NCBI GenBank assembly: GCA_007123775.1
Contig: SLGK01000088.1
Span: forward strand, 1 to 64,000
Origin: Anaerolineae bacterium
Lineage (GTDB): Bacteria; Chloroflexota; Anaerolineae; Promineifilales; Promineifilaceae
Direction: 5' to 3'
Length of the DNA: 64,000 bases
Below the pieces are notes generated by a model. That model had not been told where the DNA came from. It worked only from the letters and a program-made list of their open reading frames with translations, and did no database searches. Position numbers and translations under genes: made by a program. Below are positions 58,990 through 64,000 of the stretch, piece after piece. How positions within the stretch are numbered: position 1 is the first letter of the stretch; each line of letters starts with the position of its first letter.

Positions 58990-59055
58990 GTACCGACGAA
59001 CGACGAACGACCAACGAACGGTTCGTTGGTCATTCGTCGTTCGTCGTTCGTCGTT
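58990..59055 (-). repeat. long near-perfect intergenic hairpin, cgacgaa family
   Basis: ccgacgaacgacgaacgacc and aacgaac (58993-59019) pair with gttcgttggtcattcgtcg ttcgtcg (59021-59047) over about 25 positions with a two-base loop. It fills the space between the SDR stop and the KAS III-like ribosome site. Confidence 0.7.
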
Positions 59056-59056
59056 T

Positions 59057-59815
59057 TTAAGTGCCGACGACAATGCCGCCGTCAACGCGCAGGGTTTCGC
59101 CGGTGATGAAGGCGGCCTCGTCGGAGGCCAGGAAGAAGTAGGCGTTGGCGATGTCGCGGGGTTCGCCGAGCCGTCCCAACGGGGTGCGGGCTTTCATGCC
59201 GTCAATGATTTTCTGCGGCATGGAGGCGAGAATCTCGGTGGCCGTGAAGCCGGGGGCGACGGCGTTGACGCGAACGCCATACCGGCCCAGTTCCCGCGCC
59301 CAAACTTTGGTCATGCCGATCACGCCCGACTTGGTGGCGACGTAGTTGGTCTGGCCGAAGTTGCCGTCCAGGCCGACGACGGAGGTGGCGTTAAGAATAA
59401 CGCCGCCGCCCTGCTTGATCATGACCGGGGCTACGGCCTGACTGCAATTAAAAACGCCTTTGAGGTTGACCGAAATGACCAGATCAAAATCAGCTTCGGA
59501 CATCTGCCCTGCCAGGGCGCCTTCCTTGAATTTGACCAACTGGCCGTCGCGCAAGATACCGGCGTTGTTGACGAGGACGTCTACACGGCCGTACCGACCG
59601 ACAACATCATCAATCCAGGCCTGAACCTCCTGCCGGTCAGCCACGTTCACTTTGTAGAAAGCGGCGTCTGGGCCTAACTGGGCGGCCGTTTCTTGCCCGG
59701 CCGTTTCATTCACGTCGCCAATGATTACTTTAGCCCCCGCTTCGGCAAAGCGGAGGGCGGTCGCTTTGCCAATGCCCGCCGCGCCGCCGGTGACGAGTAC
59801 GACTTTATCTTTCAT
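59057..59815 (-). CDS. short-chain dehydrogenase/reductase, FabG-like
   Basis: A 252-residue classical SDR: TGGAAGIGKAT cofactor loop (residues 9-19), LVNNAGI (near residue 86), LNATSVVG with the catalytic Ser, Y-x3-K in NYVATKSGV (near residue 154), and the RVNAVAPGFTATEI segment. FabG-like members reduce 3-oxoacyl or oxidise 3-hydroxyacyl thioesters, which matches a neighbour set containing thiolase and acyl-CoA ligases. It is the first gene of the long minus-strand set. Confidence 0.9.
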   Translation of the reverse strand: MKDKVVLVTGGAAGIGKATALRFAEAGAKVIIGDVNETAGQETAAQLGPDAAFYKVNVADRQEVQAWIDDVVGRYGRVDVLVNNAGILRDGQLVKFKEGALAGQMSEADFDLVISVNLKGVFNCSQAVAPVMIKQGGGVILNATSVVGLDGNFGQTNYVATKSGVIGMTKVWARELGRYGVRVNAVAPGFTATEILASMPQKIIDGMKARTPLGRLGEPRDIANAYFFLASDEAAFITGETLRVDGGIVVGT

Positions 59816-59840
59816 GGTTATGGTTTCTCCTTCTCTGTAA

Positions 59841-59880
59841 ATCGAGCTTCTAGCTCGATACGCGATTTAGAAAATCGCGC
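59841..59880 (-). other. two adjacent hairpins before the SDR gene
   Basis: atcgagc-ttcta-gctcgat (59841-59859) is followed at once by cgcgattt-ag-aaatcgcg (59861-59879). They precede the first gene of the operon on the minus strand. They may terminate the upstream gene or shape the leader. Confidence 0.5.
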
Positions 59881-59912
59881 TACGCTTTTCATTCCTGGCG
59901 GCGCGCGGCCGT

Positions 59913-60134
59913 TCACGTAATCGCATCTGTAGAGCCAACCTCCGATTCGTTGGCCTGGCTGGCTTCAAGTGGCACGTAGCGCTGAATGAAGGCCACCGCA
60001 TCCGGCCAGGCATTAAAGTGGATTTCCTCGTTCGTCTGGACATGGCGAATCTCGCCCCGATAGGCACCGGGCGTTGATTCAACCACAAAACGGATAACAA
60101 AAGATGATATGGTGGGGAAAGTTGGCGCGTCCAT
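59913..60134 (-). CDS. small hypothetical protein next to the BTAD regulator
   Basis: A 73-residue soluble protein, with FVIRFVVESTPGAYRGEIRHVQTNEEIHF followed by a helix (WPDAVAFIQRYVPL). I know similar short proteins (Arg-Gly-x-I-x-H-V-x-x-x-E and a late F-I pattern) as orphans beside regulators in related genomes. Function unknown. Its ATG is directly preceded by a 16-base perfect palindrome. Confidence 0.65.
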   Translation of the reverse strand: MDAPTFPTISSFVIRFVVESTPGAYRGEIRHVQTNEEIHFNAWPDAVAFIQRYVPLEASQANESEVGSTDAIT

Positions 60135-60150
60135 TGCTACTATAGTAGCA
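60135..60150. promoter_or_regulatory. perfect 16-base palindrome at the start of the small gene
   Basis: TGCTACTATAGTAGCA (60135-60150) is its own complement and touches the ATG at 60134. It contains a TACTAT/TATAGT -10-like core. It is a candidate operator for the adjacent BTAD regulator or another repressor. Confidence 0.45.
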
Positions 60151-60185
60151 GATGGCGGATACAGAGAAGTTACAACGCAGGGGAA

Positions 60186-63100
60186 TTAGCGGGTCAGGCT
60201 TTGGTACAGTTGCTCCGTTTCTGGCGAGGGAGTGACGTCCAGTTCGTGATGCAGCGTCTGCCGGCAGCGCTGGTAGGTGCGCCCAACCTGTCCCCGATCG
60301 CCCAGCCGATCATAGGCCAGCATCAGGTGACGGTAAGCCCGCTCCCAGCAGTTATCCTGGGCCAGGATGCGCTGGCTTACTTCAATTGCTTCGGCGTAAC
60401 GTTTCCGCTCCAACAGCATTTCAGCCAGGCGATCGGCCGTTTCCAGGAAGAGGGCCGCCAGGCGTTCCCGCTCTTCAGCAGCCCAGGCTTCATACAAACT
60501 GTCGGGCAGGTAATCACCTTGAAACAGATTGACGGCTTGTTGGAGCCTGTCAATATCGGGCGAAGTTGGCGTGAACTGACGCACGTGCCGCGTAAACTGC
60601 TCGGCGTCCAGACACAAATCTGCGCCGGGGCGCAGGGCATAGGTGCTTCTCTCGCGCAGGATGAACGCCGATTCACTGGCCGGTGGGCGATCGGGTTCCA
60701 ATACGCGGAAGAGCGTGTTTAAGGCGATTTTGAAGTTGCGTTGGGCGGCAGCCGGGTCGGCGTCCGGCCAGAGAAATCCACAAATCTGGTCGCGGTCTAG
60801 GGGGGCCTGGCGATAGGTCAACAAAATCTGGAACAATTGACGGGCTGTTGCCCGCTGCCAGCCATTGGCCGGAATGGGTTCTGCGCCCCGCCACACCTGG
60901 AATTTGCCCAGCGTTTGTACCCGCAACTGGTAGCCAGGATGCAGTTCCAACTCCGACAATCCCAATGTCTCCAACAGGTGATCAAGGTAAGCCTGTTCCC
61001 AACCTTGCTGGCGGGCATGAAGCAGCAAAGGGATAAACAGCCGCTCGTCGAGCGCACCCAAGAACGATGGGCGTAGAAAGAGGAAATCGTAGCCCTGGGT
61101 CTGACAGGTGGCCAGGACTTCGGGCAAGATTGCAGCCAACCGCTCATACTGCTTTTGCTTAAACTGCCCTAACGCCAGCCACAGGCGCGCCACGCTGCGG
61201 CCAAATGGGTCGCTGCACTCCTGGAAACCGGTCGCCGCCCGGTTGAGCCAATCCTCGGCCGCCTCGTAGCGGGTAGCCATAACCAGGCTGGCACCCATCG
61301 TCAAACGTACCAGCGAGGCAATCCATTCATCGCCGGCTTGATCGGCGATTTCAATCGCTTCCTGGGCATGTTGTTGTGCTTGGGACAACTCGCCAATGTA
61401 GCCATAGGCACGGCACAGCCCCCAGCCCGATTCGACGCGCAGGCGAGGCACATCCAGGCTACGGCTAATGGTGATGCTTTTTTCATATTGTTCACGGGCA
61501 CGCAGGAAGTCTTCCGGCCCGCCCCGCAGCATCAGGGCGTGTCCCTGACGCATGTGGCCCACGGCGGTGATAAACGGGGATTTTAAGTCATCGCCACGCT
61601 GTGTGCCCTCGCGAGCCGTCTGGCAAGCCTGTTCAGTCAGACCCATGAGGGAGTAAATGAGCGAAAGAAGCAGCATTGTCTCGCGATGGGCGCGGGGCGT
61701 TTCCACCGGCTCTCTCTTTTCGGCTTCGGCGCGGCTTTCCAACCCTTGCCTGGCTTCGGCGAGACGGCCGGTGCGCACCAGCACCCGGTAGCGCAGCCCG
61801 TCGTTGGAAGGTCCTTCGGCGCGTAGGGCTTCGGCCCGTTGCAGGAAACGCTCGGCATCTTCGGCGCGACCGGAATTGAGTTTGTTTTCGGCCAGTAATT
61901 CATACAGGCGCACCTGGGCCTCACGGTCTTTAGAGCCATCATAAATGAGGACCGCTTCTTGCAGCAGGTGTTCGGCGCTGACCGGGTCAACCGTATCCAG
62001 GTAAACGCGCGCCCGGCCGCGCAGGGCACGGGCAATGCCATCAGGCTGGTTACGGCCGCGCCAGATAGCTTCGGCCTGCTCATACCAGCCACGCGCCTCA
62101 TCGAAGCGGCTGTGCAAACGGGCCAGTTCGCCCAGGGTGAACAACAGCCGCGGATGCTGTTGCAATGTCTCAGGCGGCAGGGTGGCGAGATAAGCATCCA
62201 GCGTATCGAGTCGCCCGGCGGCCAGCAAGATCGCCGCATAGGAGTCCAGGACAGCGGCCATTTGCTCCCACTGTTCGATTTCGAGCAGGTGAAAGAGGGC
62301 TGTTTCCGGGTTGTTCTGATTCAGAAAGTAGTCGGCGGCGGCGAGGTGCCAGGCCCGGCCCTGATCAGGCGTGGTCTGTTGGCGTAGAAAATCGTGAAAG
62401 ATGGGATGGTAGCGTAATACGCCCCCCGCCGTTTCGTTAACGAAGAGATGTTGCCGGCGCAGGTGGGCCAGCATGGCCGCCGAATCGTGGGCGCCACGCA
62501 GGTGGTCACAGGCCTCAGGAATCAGTTCGCGCAGGACGGCCGTGATCAGGAGGAAATCGCGGACATCGTCGGCCTGCTGGTTGAACACCTCCCGCGCCAG
62601 GACGTCAAAGAGAGATTCCAGTGAGTTGGCGGTCCAGTGGTGGGGAAGTTTCCAGCCTGGCTGGCTGCGAATACTCTGCCAGAATAGTTGCAGGGCGATA
62701 GCCCAACCCTCGGTGTAACGGAGCAAATCATCAATTTCTTCTTTGACCAGATCGAGATGGTAATGATGCCAATAGAGAGCGGCAATTTCATCGGTGTTGA
62801 AAGCTAAAACGGACTGGTCGAGAAAGAGCAGTTCGCCCTTCGTGCGCCAATGGGTCAGAGAAGGCAGGTCCAATATCGGCCGGCCGGCGATCAGTGTATG
62901 TAAGAATGCCGGACCGAGTCCCACCAGCCGGTCAAGGATACGCGGGATTTCGCCGTTTTTGTTGATGAGGTGGACATCGTCAATGACTAATAATGTCGGT
63001 GCTGAGAGGTGGTCGCTGAGGGCGTTGATGACCTGGTCGGTGATGATTCGCCAGGGTAAAGGCCCGCTGGTGCCGTCCCAGCGCTCCAGCGCTTCCAGGG

Positions 63101-63386
63101 GAAGCTGGGGAATATCGGGCGAGGCATAATGAATGGCATGGTTAAGGTGTAGCAGAAAAACCAAGGGGTCGTTGTCTTCTTCTTGGACCTGATACCAGAT
63201 GAGGGGGGCAAACGTTTGGGCGAAATCGGCCAGGGCGGTGCTTTTACCGTAGCCGGCCCCGGCCTGCAAAATGGTCAGGCGATAGTCAAGGCTCTGGTAG
63301 AGGGCCTGGTGAACGCGAGGGCGCGATAAGATGTGGGCATTACGCGGTGGCGGGATGATTTTCGTGCGAAGAATTGGTGCTAACAT
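60186..63386 (-). CDS. MalT-like ATPase regulator with C-terminal BTAD/SARP domain
   Basis: A 1066-residue signal-transduction regulator. Residues 1-300 form a STAND-type ATPase: LRTKIIPPP start, Walker A QAGAGYGKST (near residue 42), Walker B LLVIDDVHL. Residues about 350-800 are TPR-like helical repeats for ligand or protein binding. From about residue 815 (LRVQTLGKFQVWRG) a winged-helix segment and a BTAD domain follow. SARP proteins usually have the DNA-binding part first; the reversed order is common in Chloroflexota to my knowledge. It lies just upstream of the 44-60 kb operon and is a candidate for its control. Confidence 0.88.
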   Translation of the reverse strand: MLAPILRTKIIPPPRNAHILSRPRVHQALYQSLDYRLTILQAGAGYGKSTALADFAQTFAPLIWYQVQEEDNDPLVFLLHLNHAIHYASPDIPQLPLEALERWDGTSGPLPWRIITDQVINALSDHLSAPTLLVIDDVHLINKNGEIPRILDRLVGLGPAFLHTLIAGRPILDLPSLTHWRTKGELLFLDQSVLAFNTDEIAALYWHHYHLDLVKEEIDDLLRYTEGWAIALQLFWQSIRSQPGWKLPHHWTANSLESLFDVLAREVFNQQADDVRDFLLITAVLRELIPEACDHLRGAHDSAAMLAHLRRQHLFVNETAGGVLRYHPIFHDFLRQQTTPDQGRAWHLAAADYFLNQNNPETALFHLLEIEQWEQMAAVLDSYAAILLAAGRLDTLDAYLATLPPETLQQHPRLLFTLGELARLHSRFDEARGWYEQAEAIWRGRNQPDGIARALRGRARVYLDTVDPVSAEHLLQEAVLIYDGSKDREAQVRLYELLAENKLNSGRAEDAERFLQRAEALRAEGPSNDGLRYRVLVRTGRLAEARQGLESRAEAEKREPVETPRAHRETMLLLSLIYSLMGLTEQACQTAREGTQRGDDLKSPFITAVGHMRQGHALMLRGGPEDFLRAREQYEKSITISRSLDVPRLRVESGWGLCRAYGYIGELSQAQQHAQEAIEIADQAGDEWIASLVRLTMGASLVMATRYEAAEDWLNRAATGFQECSDPFGRSVARLWLALGQFKQKQYERLAAILPEVLATCQTQGYDFLFLRPSFLGALDERLFIPLLLHARQQGWEQAYLDHLLETLGLSELELHPGYQLRVQTLGKFQVWRGAEPIPANGWQRATARQLFQILLTYRQAPLDRDQICGFLWPDADPAAAQRNFKIALNTLFRVLEPDRPPASESAFILRERSTYALRPGADLCLDAEQFTRHVRQFTPTSPDIDRLQQAVNLFQGDYLPDSLYEAWAAEERERLAALFLETADRLAEMLLERKRYAEAIEVSQRILAQDNCWERAYRHLMLAYDRLGDRGQVGRTYQRCRQTLHHELDVTPSPETEQLYQSLTR

Positions 63387-63646
63387 GGCTATGATGTCTA
63401 CGTCTTACGTATAGAATGGGAGTTGAGAACAAATTGCCATGCCTGATAGTAGCGTACAGGTAGGAGACGGTCAAGAGAACGGATTATTAAGAGTATGGCA
63501 TGTTGGGTGGTGGCTCTGCCATGTCGGCAAACTCTATCAGGTCTGTATCCTACCGTGGCAAACTTGTTTTTAGTGGCTACCATGGGGTATCCTGGGGAAA
63601 GGTAACAGGACACATAACAGTTCATGTATGAAGCAAGGAGTTGACT
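63387..63646. other. divergent intergenic region
   Basis: No gene was recognised. The plus-strand gene has an AAGGAG site just before its ATG at 63647. Promoters for both directions should lie here, but no convincing pair was identified. Confidence 0.4.
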
Positions 63647-64000
63647 ATGAGCCAGACCATCCCCCCATCCCATTATGATTTGCTCGACGAGCCGGTTGTC
63701 GTCATGCTGGCTACCGTCATGCCCGATGGCCAGCCGCAGGTGACGCCGGTCTGGTGTGACCGGCATGAGAACCAGATATGGGTCAATTCGGCCGCCGGCC
63801 GTCAAAAAGACCGCAACATGCGTCACAATGACCGCGTGACCGTTGCCATTTTAGATCCCCAAAATCCCTACCGCTACCTGGAAGTGCGCGGCCGGGTGGT
63901 GGAAATTGTGGAGGGCCAGCCTGCCTTCGATCACATCCACAAGCTGGCCCATGATTATTTTGGACGGCCGTTTACCTTCAACAGTCCCGATGAGCAGCGC
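63647..64000 (+). CDS. PPOX-class (F420- or FMN-dependent) flavoprotein, partial
   Basis: The first 118 residues of a gene running off the right edge. MSQTIPPSHYDLLDEPVVVML is followed by ATVMPDGQPQVTPVWCDRH, then INV-type strands (IWVNSAAGRQKDRNM) and YRYLEVRGRVVEI. This is the split-barrel of the pyridoxamine-phosphate-oxidase-like family, in the group often annotated as PPOX-class F420-dependent enzymes. The AAGGAG site at 63634-63639 supports the start. The 3' end is outside the window. Confidence 0.85.
   Translation, partial: MSQTIPPSHYDLLDEPVVVMLATVMPDGQPQVTPVWCDRHENQIWVNSAAGRQKDRNMRHNDRVTVAILDPQNPYRYLEVRGRVVEIVEGQPAFDHIHKLAHDYFGRPFTFNSPDEQR

Noticed and set aside
63398-63826. A minus-strand gene of 142 residues
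   Set aside because: It overlaps the clear plus-strand PPOX-type gene, and its sequence lacks any family pattern.
1-64000. tRNA or rRNA genes
   Set aside because: No cloverleaf with a T-arm GTTCGA box in a proper context and no rRNA-like stretch was found on reading. A tRNA scan would settle this.

Overview
The window looks like chromosomal DNA of a Chloroflexota bacterium, probably of the Anaerolineae/Ardenticatenia type. This is an inference, since no rRNA or marker gene is present. It rests on a large MalT-like regulator with its BTAD/SARP domain at the C-terminus, many membrane-fused and small orphan proteins, moderately GC-rich DNA, and two genome-wide sequence habits. The first is the palindrome AACGGCCGTT, found at least 28 times. 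The second is intergenic DNA built from short iterated words that fold into hairpins. No tRNA, rRNA, CRISPR array, insertion sequence or phage gene was seen.

Layout. 0.3-5.9 kb (+): envelope-polysaccharide genes (flippase-like protein, FAD oxidoreductase, UDP-sugar dehydrogenase), a two-gene membrane-anchored Cas4-like nuclease, and folK. 6-19.4 kb (mostly -): chromate transporter, two hypothetical genes, a membrane alpha/beta hydrolase, two GT4 glycosyltransferases, a nucleotidase, a NarL-type two-component system with a CPBP protease and a small membrane protein, and a PAP2-like protein. 19.7-31.1 kb (+): a twelve-gene run for an unusual surface sugar: SpsF cytidylyltransferase, two-subunit transketolase, class-III aminotransferase, SDR, KdsC-like phosphatase, NeuB-like synthase, GNAT, phosphoesterase and PhyH oxygenase. 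31.2-33.6 kb (+): TetR regulator with a clear promoter/operator and an ABC-2 exporter. 33.8-44.1 kb (-): carotenoid genes crtB-crtI with a hydrolase, an MGT glycosyltransferase, small membrane proteins, an esterase and several decaying genes. 44.1-59.8 kb (-): one long co-directional set: LIV-type ABC transporter, three alpha/beta hydrolases, two acyl-CoA ligases, and a thiolase / DUF35 / KAS III-like trio with an SDR. 59.9-63.4 kb (-): a small protein and the BTAD regulator. 63.6 kb to the edge (+): a partial PPOX/F420-type flavoprotein.

How the genes may work together. The 44-60 kb set reads as uptake of a carboxylated compound (LIV transporter), CoA activation (two ligases), C-C bond making or breaking by a thiolase-DUF35-KAS III complex like archaeal thiolase/HMG-CoA synthase or pseudomonad PhlACB, and hydrolysis by three hydrolases. 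The upstream BTAD protein is a candidate regulator. The KAS III-like subunit keeps its cysteine but lacks the usual His and Asn. The 19.7-31 kb run reads as synthesis of a CMP-activated higher-carbon keto sugar, with transketolase and aminotransferase replacing the usual UDP-GlcNAc epimerase entry.

Strongest candidates for something new: the highly iterated palindrome and its absence from the last 18 kb; the Cas4-like nuclease split across two membrane proteins with each catalytic and Fe-S residue on one half or the other; the transporter-ligase-thiolase-hydrolase operon; the word-built hairpins in nearly every gap of that operon; and promoters whose -10 boxes lie 6-8 bases before the start codon, implying leaderless mRNAs.
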